Below are positions 13,601 through 27,176 of a stretch of DNA of 64,000 bases, piece by piece. The notes beneath the pieces are model-generated. The model ran no database searches. It saw only the letters and a list, made by a program, of their open reading frames with translations, and was not told the origin of the DNA. Source of the stretch: Echinococcus granulosus (Eukaryota; Platyhelminthes; Cestoda; Cyclophyllidea; Taeniidae); the NCBI RefSeq assembly GCF_000524195.1, contig NW_020170390.1:768660-832659 (forward strand). Reading direction: 5' to 3'. Numbering within the stretch: the first letter of the stretch is position 1; each line of letters starts with the position of its first letter. The position numbers were made by a program, and so were the translations under genes.

Positions 13601-16600
13601 ATTTGTGACCAACACGTGGCTGATCATCCTCTCCGCTTATCTTGCATATAAAGAGGACACTATTTAAACTTGCCCGTGAGTCGATTGTTTTGACCACAAA
13701 GCCCTTTACACAATTTGACCTTAACTGTCTACGTGCTAATAAGTTCAGCGAACCCTCATACACTTCAAGGCCTGCTCAGTATCGAATACTCGCTAGTCTC
13801 TTCTGAAACTAACTACATGAGCTCTTAATGGAAGGCCCATATTAATGGAGTGGAGAGGTAATCTAATGGCAGGAAGTGTAAAAAACTTCTGAATGCTCTT
13901 TTATACCAGTCACTTTTATAGATAAACGATTGTGTTGCAAAAAAGAGATTAGATGCAGATTTTCGCACACCATCCAATAAAAGAGCTAGTGTCTTCTTGA
14001 GGTTGTACGAATTCATTGAATAACCTAAACATGACAATCAACAGAATCAGAAATTATTCAGAAGATTTTTAAAGAATCATGTATCCTATCTTTTCTTCCA
14101 ATTGTTACTCGAGAGATGTTGGCAAATTTGGCATAAATTTTGCTGTAACCCAGATAAAGCCTCATCTATTTTTTCCTTGGGATAAAAAATATCATACTGG
14201 CTGCTACGAACTCGATTTGAGAGACCATATGTTTCTTTGAGAAATCTGAGCATAAGTTTAGGGCGTAGGCTTTAGGAAAAAAATTGCTGCACTATTTTTT
14301 TTGCCCAAGACAGTGGTTTGTGATGAGTGATAGGAAAAAAATATTCCTAACTTCAAAATGCCAAACAGGTGAGTTTTTCCTGTTTCGATAGAATTGGCTC
14401 TATTCTCCAATTATACGCATTATCAAGCTCAAGTTTTGGACCCCTCATTTACATTGTAATTGAATATAAAAAATACGATAGAAAAGAAAAAAGGTTGACT
14501 TCGATTTCAACCAATTGTTGACCATATGATTAAATCTCGAAAGAGCGTTCGTTTACAAACGAAGTGGACGACATTCCACGGCAATCCCACACAGGAAGTT
14601 AGTTTGCTTTTGAAGTCCTTTCTAGTTTGACAATGGCATAGAGGTCACTTTGAGGGTATTTTTGCTAATTTGAGGTTCATAAACTAGTCATATAAATACT
14701 TTAAAATAATTTAGTCTATCAACATAGAACACGATAAATGAATTGTAAGAGCACATGGGATGTCCTTGGGTATCCTTGCAGTTTGTATCTTAGGTGTATC
14801 AGTTATCCATTAATTTTTTCCATAGTTGACCTACCATCCTAGATTATAAAAGGGGTTTCGAATAAATGTGGACTATTTCTGCCTATTTTGAGCCATATAT
14901 ACTTATGTGTGTGTAGGTGTAAATAAGACTGTCAAGATCCTCTGTTAAAGCTTCCAGTGAAGTCTAATGGAACATGCAACTAATCTGGCAATGTCTGGAC
15001 CTGTCCTTTCATATGGTGCGGGTTGTTATACCATCACTTGACAAATCATTACTTTGTGCATAACATAACGTTGAGATGTGAGGATATTGCACGAGTGTCT
15101 GCGAGACTTACATATTTAACCGCTGAGACCCTCACCACACTTTCGAAGTTATATTTCACTTTAAATGATTTAAAATACATAAGGATTATTCGTGTCTTGC
15201 AAATAGCCACTGTTCAACTTATCTTAAATTTTGCATGTCATTTGCCCCAAAAGGAGATTTAATTTTGCATGTGACAATTTAAGCACCGATGTTACCGCCA
15301 TATTTTTCATCGTGACCAAGCCGGAATATAAAGGGACTACAAATCATGTGGACTATTCGACACACGTCCTAACTGCGCTTAAGAAAAGACGGTAATAAAT
15401 CGCCTTAGTCTTGACTCAGAGTAAATTGTTTTTGCTACCACTCCCGTATCTCACTTCATTAGCTGAGTCTAAGCCTACCTATGGAAGCTTATATCTGTGC
15501 ATTCACGAAATTTACTACAGAATAAGGAAAGCTCGTTAAATTTTTGAGAGTAAGCACATTCTAGGAAGTAAAATAATGTGCCCACAAATATTGCAGGTAT
15601 GAACATGAAATTCTATTTGGGACCCTCTATCTACCAAAGTTAAAATATTCAAGATGATCTATATTGGTTACCTTCTCTTCAACCATCAGTCTGTGAAATA
15701 GGGAATGGGTTTAATGACCTCCATGTGGGATGAGACCACTCTTATGTTAGCATAAAATGAAGTCTTGATCACGTTTTTTCCCAGAATGTTAACCCACTTG
15801 GTGTTGGATGCCAGCAAGGCGTATGTTGTCGCACTTTGTGACGCCAAGCCGCGTGATGTTTCGTACTTCCCTCGGTGATCGCAGTTAAAGCATGGTAATG
15901 ATAAAGCGCGAGAACTTACTCTCGTCGCTGGTTTTGCTTGCTCTTGAGTCGTCTATTCATGCTGAATTTGCTGATTGGCTGCGGGCGCCAGGTTCTCTTG
16001 CTCAGTCGCACACCGTCACCATGTAATCAATCGAGGTTTTACCTCAGAATACCTGCTATGCTACGTATGTTTGTGTATCGGGGCTCCTATTAAACCATTA
16101 CTTATTGGTTCTCTTATTTGTGTGACCCTGTTTACAATAGTAGATTTCTTGTTAACTAGCTATAACTATTTATGTTGATCATGGCCGGTGCATAAGTAGT
16201 CAAAATGTTTTCCGCTGTCCTCTTTACGTTGACTGGATTATTAAAACGAGGAAATGATGTTACAAAATCATTATGGTATTGAATGAATACCCGTGTTGTA
16301 TAGCGTAATACAAAAACCCCGTACTAATAAACAGGTCGAAGTATTGCGTTTGCACAGATTTACCCTTTCTTTTTACTATCCCCTTAGGAGGGGTTGGTTT
16401 TTGTGAATAATCCTTAATAATTATGGTACATGTCGTGTTGTGAATAGAAGTAGTTAGCACTTTACTCAAATGTTATTGTTATTTTTGACAATTTTTAGGT
16501 CTATACAATTAAATTACCACACCTCGACTACTGATAACCATAGAACCATCTTGTCCTTATATGAACGATAATTAAATAATAGCTTGCATTCAGTGTTTGA

Positions 16601-16825
16601 CTCCATGCGACACTGCTCATTTCCATGAGAATTTAATTTCCATCACCTCTATTTGCCTCGTATCGCGATGGTATTTTAATTAGTAAAATTATCAGGATAT
16701 AAAGGGTCGACTAGTGGTAGTTCATTTACTCTTGTAAATATGACAAAAATGTATCGGGTTTGCACATAAGGATGTCATAATTCACGGATTTAAAAGACAC
16801 CATTTCAACGAAATTTAACTTTCAG
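10677..16825. other. Intergenic DNA between GPCR and orphan receptor
   Basis: No supported gene. A slightly more GC-rich patch around 15790-16060 could hold the promoter or an untranslated or signal exon of the receptor that starts at 16826, but no exon there could be fixed by phase. All open frames are short and motif-free. Confidence 0.5.
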
Positions 16826-19800
16826 AGGTACTTGTATGGTCAGTCAGTGTGAGCCTTCTCCTTCAGTTGACATCGCGGGTGCGTGCCGAGCCGAGTATCA
16901 CCCTACAACCAGTTCGGCTGCCGAACGGAAACGTCGAGCTGCAGTGCACCGCAAGTGGAGACCATGTTGACACCGCAATGATTCGCCTCGGTTGTGACAT
17001 CAGAAGTAGCAAAGTATGCAGAGAAAACTGCACTCTGATTTGCCCTCTCATTGATGGTAAGATGTGGTCAGGCACATTTTGAGTACTATCAATGCAATAG
17101 GGTTGTGTGCATCCTTCTATAGAGAGATTTTTATGCTGGAGTGTGGTATTTGCTGACCTGGTCATGATTCTGTAAGGTGGCGCAATGGTCTTGAATGATT
17201 TTGGAAGATTCATTTAATTTAATGTAAAATGACTTAAAGTATGCCATACGAATTAAGTAAAATTTTTGGCTAGTGCCAAAAACTTTCCTAAATAGAGCCA
17301 GCCTAAAATTGCTTTATTTTGGCGGCAAACTTTTGTATTGTTTAAACCACCTTTGTATTCAAATGCGGAATTATGAAAATGCAGATTAACTTTACTATTA
17401 TTATCGGAAAGTTGGATTTGTGAGCAATCGCACTTTACTTGGTTGTAAATTTAATAACTATTACTCCGAAGTCTTTATAGAATTGGAAATTTTAGCAATT
17501 CTATGAGTTTTTGCATGCTGCCTATCCACTGACGTTTTATGATCCAGTAAAGCGGAAAATTAATAAGTTCAGTTTTGTCCCTAAGTAAGTTTAATAAGGA
17601 AACTCACCATCAAACTCATCGCCTGGTCCCTCAAGTATAAACTTCGTTCACTGAAAGGTCACAAGCAGCAAGATCCCAAAAAGTGCAAAAACGGGAGTTC
17701 AAAAGTTGGGCAGGTGAAATACCCTCATATTGTTTGCGATCGACCAATCAAAGCACACCTTAGCTGCACCTTCATAATCGAGTCACGATGAGGTCACAAA
17801 TTTTGCTTAGTAGAAAGCGAAGACGATTCACCAGACTCACGAAATGCGCAACGTGAATGCAACACTGCTGTAGAAAATGTAATTTGTCATTGTTGAATTT
17901 TACCTGCTTGTTAGTGTAGATGGTAGAAATACAACACCAGACAAGGAAATGCAATGTGGCTCAGTGTGAGAACTAACTCTGTACCAAATTTAGGTAGGCT
18001 TAGGAGCTCACTCACATTTGTTAACACAGTTGTATCACTGGCATCGTGAAAAGCAAAAGTTAATGGTATTCAGTACGTCTTTAATGATCCAATAACGTCC
18101 GGAATTTCAGTGGAATGTTTCATGCTCAGAACCAAAGTATTTACAGAAACAGTAAGAAACGTGTTAATCATACTTACAAATCAACAGGACCCTTCTGTTT
18201 CGGTGTCTTTAAATGTAGAGCTTTACTGGCAGCTTTGTATTTTACTTTTTCATTGGCGACACTGTCTTTAATGATGTTGAAATAACAATTAAATGTGGAA
18301 TTCATTTTCTTCAGTCCTATCTTGAGGCCTTGCTTTCCGTAGTGTCACGAGTTTTCATTTAGTCTCCAGTCTTCGTTGTGGCTCGAATTCAAACCTTCTG
18401 TGTTACAGTGTCACACCATCTCCGTATGTACACACGCACACACCCCTCACTTTACCTCCTATAAGACGTGATATTTTGGTGTTGCATTGGGTGGCCTCCT
18501 TGTGGAATGTGCAGTGTGAGGGCCGAGCGCAGATGGTCTTTGCCAGTCGTGGATAGTGCATTATCAGCTCTTTGGAGACCGAGACGTCAGCAGTCAATGA
18601 AATAACACAGCCACTTATTACTCATATTTTGCTCTTTCTGAGTTACTAATTTAGTTTAATATATCTAAAAATTTGTATAAGTTTAAGCAAATAATGGAAA
18701 CGATTTTGACAAAATACTCAGCTAGAAATTATTTTTGGAATCCTTGCTGCCCCTTACATTTTACCAAGCATAAAATAACGATCTATGACGCAAGATTATA
18801 GTAAAGGGTTGGTTTTGATGTATGTATTGTACATTCTATGAGTTATTAACACTCGGAACGCATTGAAAGCCTTCAGCTGTAGTTTCACTTGTTCGAAATT
18901 TCTTATATGACAAGTGCCTTTCACTATCCACCAACCTACTACACCAGGTACGCATCAATCGAACCTTTTGTACAAATACATGCGTTGTCAACGAAATTTA
19001 ACATGCTTTAATGAACTCGTGAGTTGGAGCCGACTAAGCCCTCACAAATATCAAGAGCATTAAAATCATATAAGGGATCCTCTGGAAATTATAGCCTTTC
19101 ATTCGTTTCCGCCTGACTGAATGCTTCACACTGAGTAACTGGCTAGTGTTTGGTATGACAATCATTCCAGCTACTTCAATTAAACATTTTTTACTGTACT
19201 GTGCAAAGATGCTGTCAGCAGAGAAGCTTCTGGCGATTTTTGCCAACAAATTTCAGTTTCATCTTCCTTTATAAGTTGTTTCTTATATTCGTTCTCACCC
19301 CTTACTTTTGAAATGTTCATCCTACTTTAGATATTTGTTGAATTCCTAAATTATAGAATTTAACTGGTTTTATTTCTAACTATGTAAGCTTAACTAAAAT
19401 ATTGCTACAATGTTTGGGGTTTTAACTGGTGACGTCCTGAATGGAACGATAAAATAAACCAAACTTCCGTTAGTCAAATTTCTTGTAATTTCTCGTAATT
19501 TATTGCTCTTCCATAGTTAACTGAGCTAATCTGCCAGAAGGAAAAGCCTTCTTTCACCCAACTTAACTCATTCAAAGCCAACAAATGCATTCGCTACTGA
19601 ATTCATTCAGGTCATCCGAATTGCACGAGGATATCTGATGACGGGGTCACCAGTTGTCGATATAGCCGTTCCTCAGAGTCTACTGCTAGAGTCGTCTACG
19701 AGTTGGGATGGGCATCAGCTAATACCAGAGTAAATTTTTGGTGTATTTACGGTGGCAAGAGCTCTCCCATCTTCACTCACACACCTCTCAAGAAGAAATC

Positions 19801-22800
19801 GGGTCGAGCAGGGGCCCTTTCCAGGCCTAAAAAACTCAAATCTACGCGACAGGCAAAGGAATTAGAACATCCGGACCCAGGTGGCGATGCGGCCAAGTTG
19901 CGTGAGTCGATGTCAGTCTTTTGTGCATCAAAGTACATCCATATACAACACTGACAGAAATGACACGAAAGCAATATAGTTTAAATTGTCTCGGCTTCGA
20001 TATACTTTGATAAGAAGGATGGAATCAATTCTCGATTCGTCAAACCAAATTTCTTTACAATCAGCTTAAAAATGAGTTGTTTTTAACTAAATTGAGCAAA
20101 CTTTTTAAATTATTTATAGCTATATTACCGCTCTTCAATAAACGTAGTGGTCCATTGCTTGACCAAAGGCTAGCCTAGTTTTCAGAAGCTAGGTATATCT
20201 TAATGAGCAAATGTACTCAGTGCAGGCGACCCGCCGAATTAGCTCTCCCTCGAGCTTAAAATCACAAGCCATTCGAGACTGCGTTTTTGAATCCTTTTCA
20301 GAGATGCACTTTACTGCAGAAGTCGTCTTCATCATCACAATTTGTACAATCGGGTCTTGTTTGCTGAATTTGGTTTTCTGTGTCTGTTGCCAAATGTCAA
20401 GGCGATACTTAAGTAAGTTCACTTTCTTGAAGATCAGTTTTTATGGTCAGCTCCATAAACTTTCGACAAAATGGTCCATTTTTATGTTTCTGCTCGGTGT
20501 ATCACATAGACTACGGGATAGTTGCTTCAGAAAGCTAGATAAAGAGGTTTTTAAAGTTCTTCGAGCATGTCATAGCACAGTCCTCTAGTATTTTTTCAAA
20601 TTCGCTACCAAACTTTTGCTGTGCTGAGAATGGTTAGCATAATTGAGAGGCGTCGTTCGATCTTGGAAGGTGGACATCTATTATCACACTAGTGATAATA
20701 ATTACTGCTTCTTGAGTGCTGCTTTCACCCGCCTTCATCCCTTGGATAAATAGTTCACATGAATTAAGCGTCACCAGAAATAATGGAGCTAGAGCTTTTA
20801 CTCCACTATAGCAGAAGGCAAAGGAAATATAAAGTTCCATTAATATTAAAATCATTTTTAGTGCAGTCATTATCGTGCACAAAATATTCTAAATTGTTTA
20901 GTCATTCCACTGAAATAAAGATAGATTCCAATTTTATGTAAAATACAATCTTTATTTGCTGTAAACTACACTTTCTAGTGTATTTCATCCATAGAATGTA
21001 AAATTAAGTGAATATAATGAGGCCTACCAAAGTTCGACGATGTTCGACACTAAAGAAGCTGTTAAATATTGCTGAATTCATTGAATTTTTTTGGTCAAAT
21101 GGGAATTAAACCTGCTCCGTGTTTTGACAAGAAGTCGGATATCAACCATAATGACCAACGTAAGGATATGTTTTTGACTGTGAATAGCTGTGGCTAATTG
21201 GTAAAACAATAACTTAGCACACAATCCATTAGTGGTAGCAGAAACTTGACTTTTATTAATAGGCTTCGTATTTGAAGTTTATTACGATTATTTGACTCAT
21301 GAATTTTTATAGCATGAAATTAGTGATTTACAGAGCTGACTCTCCAACTTCTATTTCAATAAGTTGATTCATAGACAAAGTGGGAATGTGTGTGATGTTG
21401 GCCGAAGGTTCTCAAAACTTTTTTAATACCTTGAATCTGCTTATCCCATCCACACGATCTTTGAGATTTTCAGAACTCCCTAACATGGCAGCTCTGGAAA
21501 CACGCTTCGCATCCCATATCTTCCTGGATGCCTTTACTTGCTGTATATCTTAATGGGATGGTTATGTAACACTGTGTTGGTATGATTTTTTGAACCATTA
21601 CTAATAAAATGTTCCTAGCTAGATCAGCATCAATGCCTCTGACTGCCAGATCAGAGATGACGGTAGCCTAAGTGCAGTCGCCTGACGTGGTGGAATTGTT
21701 CTCTGATCCCTCAATTGAGCACGGCAGATCCTACGAGAGGGGCAATTTTGCGGTCCCACTAATACAATGCGTTCATGTACTGAGTAGGCATTTTAAAGGC
21801 GATAAACGGAATTATCGGGCACCGAACGGCTGTTCGGGGCTAGCGTCATTCGTGCCGGCAGCCATATCTGCCAAAGTAGATCAGTGGTTAGTAAAATATT
21901 TCTTGCCTCGAACTGGTAATTTGCTGAAGTAGTTTAGCGTTCAGTCTGAAGGGAAATGTAAATTGCAACTACTAAATTTTGAGCCCTAAAATCTATGTAT
22001 TGGCTTTAGGCACAGCTACAAATGCATTCTGACAGTTTATAAAATGAGCCCGAATATCAATGTGCTGTCATTTCAGAAACAGCACATATGCTACTCAGAG
22101 TAAATAAGGTGGCATGTGGAGTGTGAAATCCTTGATAGGACCGTTGCTTACTAAGTATTACATCAAATTTAGAAGTCCAGGTTATTTGAACAATGTAGCT
22201 GAGTAGAATCACAGATAATTAAATTTTACACAGTGAATATTCGCGATATTATCTAAAAGAAAGGAGGAAACGAGAATACCATCTGCGCAATCGAGAGTAT
22301 AAGAGCAAATCTAAAGAAATCGGGAATAAAAAGTTCCATTTTTTGGTACTTTGTGTTGATTTATATAAGTGTAGGTCCAAAGGGCTGAATGGGGCTATTA
22401 TACTTCATAAATATCAAGATCTATATGTGTATGTGTATGGTTGAATTAGCGATGACTTGAGTAATTGTTAAGTAGCCATCAACCGAAAAAACTAATTTAT
22501 TGCCTTTATTATCCGTTCATTGTCAACTGGTATTTTTATTGTGCGGTATCTTCAATGGGTTCACTCCCTCTCTAGCGAGTTTGAGTTGGCTAAATTTCCC
22601 AAGCGTGGATCCCAGTGGACAATAAAACCTCATGCAAAACAGCGAGATGAAAAGTGCAGTTTTTCTTATCAGGGGAGAATCAAACACAGCCTGAAAGTGC
22701 CCACTCGCTGACTTACAAATATCCTAACATTGTTTTTCTCCTATAAAACATGATGAAACTCCTTACTTTTTTTCCTATTTTTCGTTTAATATTTGAATTT

Positions 22801-25800
22801 TGGGGAAATATTAGTATTGAATGAATGGATTAAAGTAAAAAAGCCTTGTGAAACGTACTGATCGACTTCCTTAAATACAAATTAGCACCAATCTGAGTTT
22901 GGCTATTCTTCTGACTAATGGCCCGATAGAACTTCTAGTAAATGGATTGGCACATCTCGCCACCTTAATGCGTGTTGCTCCAATTAGTTAGCTTGAGAAG
23001 CTGGATGAAAACGTTAGCGTCCCAAAATTAATCACATAACTTTATATGTAATCTTTAAGCATAAAACAAAAAAGTCCTGCATGTATTCACTCCCGGTAGC
23101 TTTGAACAAGACGTGTAATTGTATTAACTTTGAAAAGCAGCAACCATGTATCAGTTAGGCTTTGCATTTAGAGGAACCTTAGTTTTTTAATTAGCTTATA
23201 ATAGATTCACAATGCGATCATGTAAAAAATGCGTCAAAGTATGATAATCGACAGAAGAAACCACAGAAACACTTCAAGCAAAACTCAGAGAGTAATTCTG
23301 CTTCAAATCAACTAACCTCGTAGTTCCTTCCCATGGATGTTAGCAATGTAACGGATAACTTACAAAAAAATGCGCTTTCACAAATTCCTAGAGGGACTGG
23401 CTAAGGGCGGTCCTCGAAATTCGGCAACAGAGACGTGCCTCTGTTTAAAGAGCCTCGCCGAAACCTACCGCCCTCGTCGCATTGGCTTCACTAGAGGTGG
23501 CTATCGCAAGGGCGGCAGTTTTGGTGTTGATATTGTTAGTGAAGGTGGTAGAAGCAGTGCGCAATGGAGAAGAATGGCAGCACAAGAGAGCTTCAAACTC
23601 CCCTTGACCGAGCCGATGCCGCGACGCAAGCCCTTCACTGCTCTAACCTACTTCCCATCCTACCACCACGAGCCGCTGTGCCCTCCCTCTAACCCACCCC
23701 AACCGTCGCTCGACGAAGTCATCTACGACGACGTTCACCAATCCACAGTCTACCTAAATAAAGGCGATTTAGCTTCGCAGCAGGTGAGTTTTGTCATGGA
23801 TCTTCTCGCTCACTTGATTAATAGCCCTGTTACTAAGGTCGAATAGTACCGCCTTTGTGATAAAATGACAGCTTTTAAGTGTTATATACATAATATCATT
23901 ACCATTTCCTTTCTCTTCTTTCAATTTCTAGCAGTTTTTTAGNNNNNNNNNNNNNNNNNNNNNNNNNNNNNNNNNNNNNNNNNNNNNNNNNNNNNNNNNN
24001 NNNNNNNNNNNNNNNNNNNNNNNNNNNNNNNNNNNNNNNNNNTTTTTACAACGCTACACACAGATTTCTGTAAAGTGTTCTTAAAGGCTACTGCCAGATG
24101 TGTTCAAACAAAGGAACTTTAAAGAAGGCTACGTCCACTCCATTCGGCAGCTGGATCGTTTATTGCTTTCGTAACCTACGTAACACCTATTTTATGTGTG
24201 GAATCATTTATGTTTTGTTTAGGCATTACAACTTCGAGCCTCTCAAACCCCTTTTCATTTTATGAAATGTAGCTACTATGCAATATTCTATTTTGGAAAT
24301 TGTGAAAATAATGGGAAAACGCGTTTACATAAAGTACACTAATTCTAACTGAAATAATTGTGCTATAGCACTAATTCTGTAAATTTACTGTTTTAAAAAG
24401 AAAGTCATACAATAATTTCAGGATGCAATAAGTTAAGTAGACTGTCTGACCAAAGGAAGTGGGTTAGACCGAAAATGCAGTAGCGTCATGTATGGGATAT
24501 ACTTGGCCACGTGAATAAAACTTCAGGTGAACTTTGTCTAAAGAAATAAAAGTAAAACACGACTATTGCAGCAGAGGTAAGATATATTAACTCTGATTTT
24601 CGACAGAATTAAAATCAAGGCAAATGGATGATGGCTGAGGGAAAAACGAATATAATCTCCGCCGAATCGTTCTATGTAAGACACGTGTGTCACACCAGTG
24701 TCACAGGGCTGCTTGTTTTGCCCCTGTTTGCCAGTACAACTACCTGAATGTGATGTTTAAAAAATATTAACTTTACTAATCTATCGGTTCTGGGTTAATG
24801 CGACCCACCAACACATCTTGGGATCACCATTTATCACTCAGTCTGATGACAATAAATTAACTGCATTTTGTGAAATGAAGTCACTATTTTGTGGTTTTAA
24901 AAAAAAGCATTAGTTTTTTTTCTTAGGATCAGTTTAATGTCCACTAAAATTCTAATTAGGCCAAAAATATCCCACTTTGAAATGAAGTGTTAGGCAAAGG
25001 AGGCAGGTGAAGTAGAGTAGCATCAGTTTTGCAGTGCGACTTAAAGAGCCCTTGAAATTATGTGCCATCTCTAGTTTGAAAGTGTATTCAGGAAGGTAGA
25101 TGGTAAAAATTCATAATGAGTACGTTACTTATATCGGTCTTTGTGGCTTTAGAAATTTAAGTAATACGTCTGGAAGATTCGCAGTCTATATCAAGTCCTC
25201 AACGGAAGGATTTCTCACATAATGTGCATTGCGTTTTTTCTTAGAATATGGCCTCTGAGGATTATCTAGCGGGCGTGTCAAGCTCACCAGGTGGCGGACA
25301 AAATTACATTGTTGACCAAAATGGTATGGTGTACATGGCAATGGGTCATGTGTCCCAGACACCCCAGCAATTGAGATCGAACCTAGCGGCCTCTAGAGTG
25401 ACTCTGACCACTTTTCAGCCAGAATCCAGTTCCAAATTGGATCAGCAGATCCAAGGACGACGTAATCCATCGCATTCAGGACAGTTCGCTTCACTAAACA
25501 ATCCTTCAACATCTTGGGCACCGCGAAGAGAGAGCAATGACGCACTTCAATTAACCTCGAACATTAATCCGGTAAAGTAATACCTGCATTACTTTTAGTC
25601 CATTCTTTTTAGATTTGTGACGATGAGGTTACAAGAGGGATTGAAAATTCCTAATATGATTCACTTATAAGGGTCTAATTTTATATTTTTTCTAATCTCA
25701 ATTGGTAACGACCGAGATACAAGCGGACGTTTCCAAGTGGCTCTGATGGCCGACGGCTGGGGCGAAAAGTTTAGACGAGTTGGTTCGCATGCATCCCCTG

Positions 25801-27176
25801 CTTTTATTTAACGCCTCGTGCGGTGACATGACCCTTATTGTGGTGAGCGGTAATTTCGACACTTCCCTCTTGCAGGAATGCGATTAGATAAGAATGCGCC
25901 ATTACTCTGTGCTATCGAGAGTAGATCTGATTTGCACTTCTCACCCAAGAGCGCCCAAACATCCATGTAAAGGTGTATTTGAAAGGGTGAAAGCAGGTGC
26001 TTTGGATTGAATAACACCATTGTTTCAGCAGCATTTCTTTAGTTTGACTATTTTAAGTGGGAACTCAATGATGAGAGTAATTCAAATCACTTAACCATAT
26101 AAGAAAAGCCTAATTCCGACACTTTCGCCAGGGGGATGGAATGCCTTAATTTTCATGACTGAAAAACACAAAGCGTCTATTGAATAAAGGTGAGCTGGTA
26201 GTCCAAAATACAGCTATTTATCCCAACGTTAAAAGTGGCTAGAGTGAAGGGTGTATGAAATTTAAAGTGTTGATGCATTCTTAAAACTTAGGTTAATTTA
26301 CGCCTATTTTTCTGGACATGCTTACTAGAAAGAGTCTAAGTGTCACCTTCACTTCATCTGCTTTTGTAATGCAGTACTTTTTCCAAGTTTGCAAGCCATT
26401 TTAACTGCGACATCCTCAGGAGTAAGTTCAGAAGAGACGACAAGGTACTTGTCTCCGATGTCATGACGATGCCCCCTGTCTATAAAACTTTATTTTATTG
26501 CAAGTATCTCAACTTCAAAAAACATTTTCATTGAAAAGAAACCTATTACCACTTTAACTACCTTGGTTGTTTTATGCAATCCATCATAAAGTCATTTCTC
26601 CAGTACTTCCATCTTTACTGATCTCATCTTCCAACTGCAGTCAAAATTCGATTCTGTCATGAACGCATCTGTTAAAAAGAAAATACACTAGTAACCTGTC
26701 ATGGGGTATAATCGCAGTCCTAGGTAGTGTTTCACAAGATACACCTTTAAGTGGTTATTAGCCGATCGGTTAGCAAATATTCACAGCACTGTGTGACAAA
26801 CAGCCACCCAACCCTAAACTCGTAAATATTATCAAACTTCGATGCGAGAAGTTGCGGCTTGAAAGTGAATTTTAAACTTTCTCCGAATTTTACCAAAATT
26901 TGGAATTTCAAGCAATATTTTGAACGATTTTTCCAAGGAATATAAAGGCATTCATCGTTCTAGGACCTAGTGGGTCTTCCGCCGCAATCACCTCGAGGGA
27001 TCACCACACAAAGCAAAACAAAGACACCCTCACTTCAATCGAGCCTGAATCCACCAATTCCTTTCGCCGATCAAATCAATAACAATGACGATTTCGACGA
27101 TTTATTCGACATGTCCAGGGACACCCTCCTACCGCGTCGCCACAATACGACCAAGAAACCCAGCAAAGAGCCCTAA
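16826..27176 (+). CDS. Orphan single-pass receptor: Cys-rich Ig-like ectodomain, tail with YxN and YxxM motifs
   Basis: Six exons join with matching phases: 16826-17056, 19611-19901, 20221-20412, 23392-23783, 25245-25571, 26964-27176 (stop TAA), about 548 residues. The first begins after an acceptor in phase 1, so the initiator Met lies in an unfound upstream exon. It opens with a hydrophobic run (VLVWSVSVSLLLQL) ending near RVRA|EPS, like a signal peptide. The ectodomain (about 150 residues) has nine cysteines, two NCT glycosylation sequons and an Ig-like LQC ... NFWCIY pattern. A TM helix (EVVFIITICTIGSCLLNLVF) lies in exon 3, then a basic stop-transfer. The tail of about 330 residues is Pro/Ser/Gln-rich with YDDV (23724), YLNK (23751) and YMAM (25332), and an acidic DDFDDLFD stretch near the end. 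YxN and YxxM are known docking sites for Grb2 and PI3K p85 SH2 domains; their use here is inference. No family recognised. Introns are 319-2,979 bases, one containing a 100-N gap. Confidence 0.68.
23943..24042. other. Assembly gap (100 N)
   Basis: Exactly 100 N, a conventional placeholder for unknown length. It falls in the intron between receptor exons 4 and 5, so an additional phase-0 exon could be missing from the model. Confidence 0.98.

Noticed and set aside
21672..21932. 86-codon plus-strand frame inside a receptor intron, GC-richer, with a splice-like AG before it
   Set aside because: No domain and the exon 3-4 junction is already phase-consistent without it. An alternative exon cannot be excluded.
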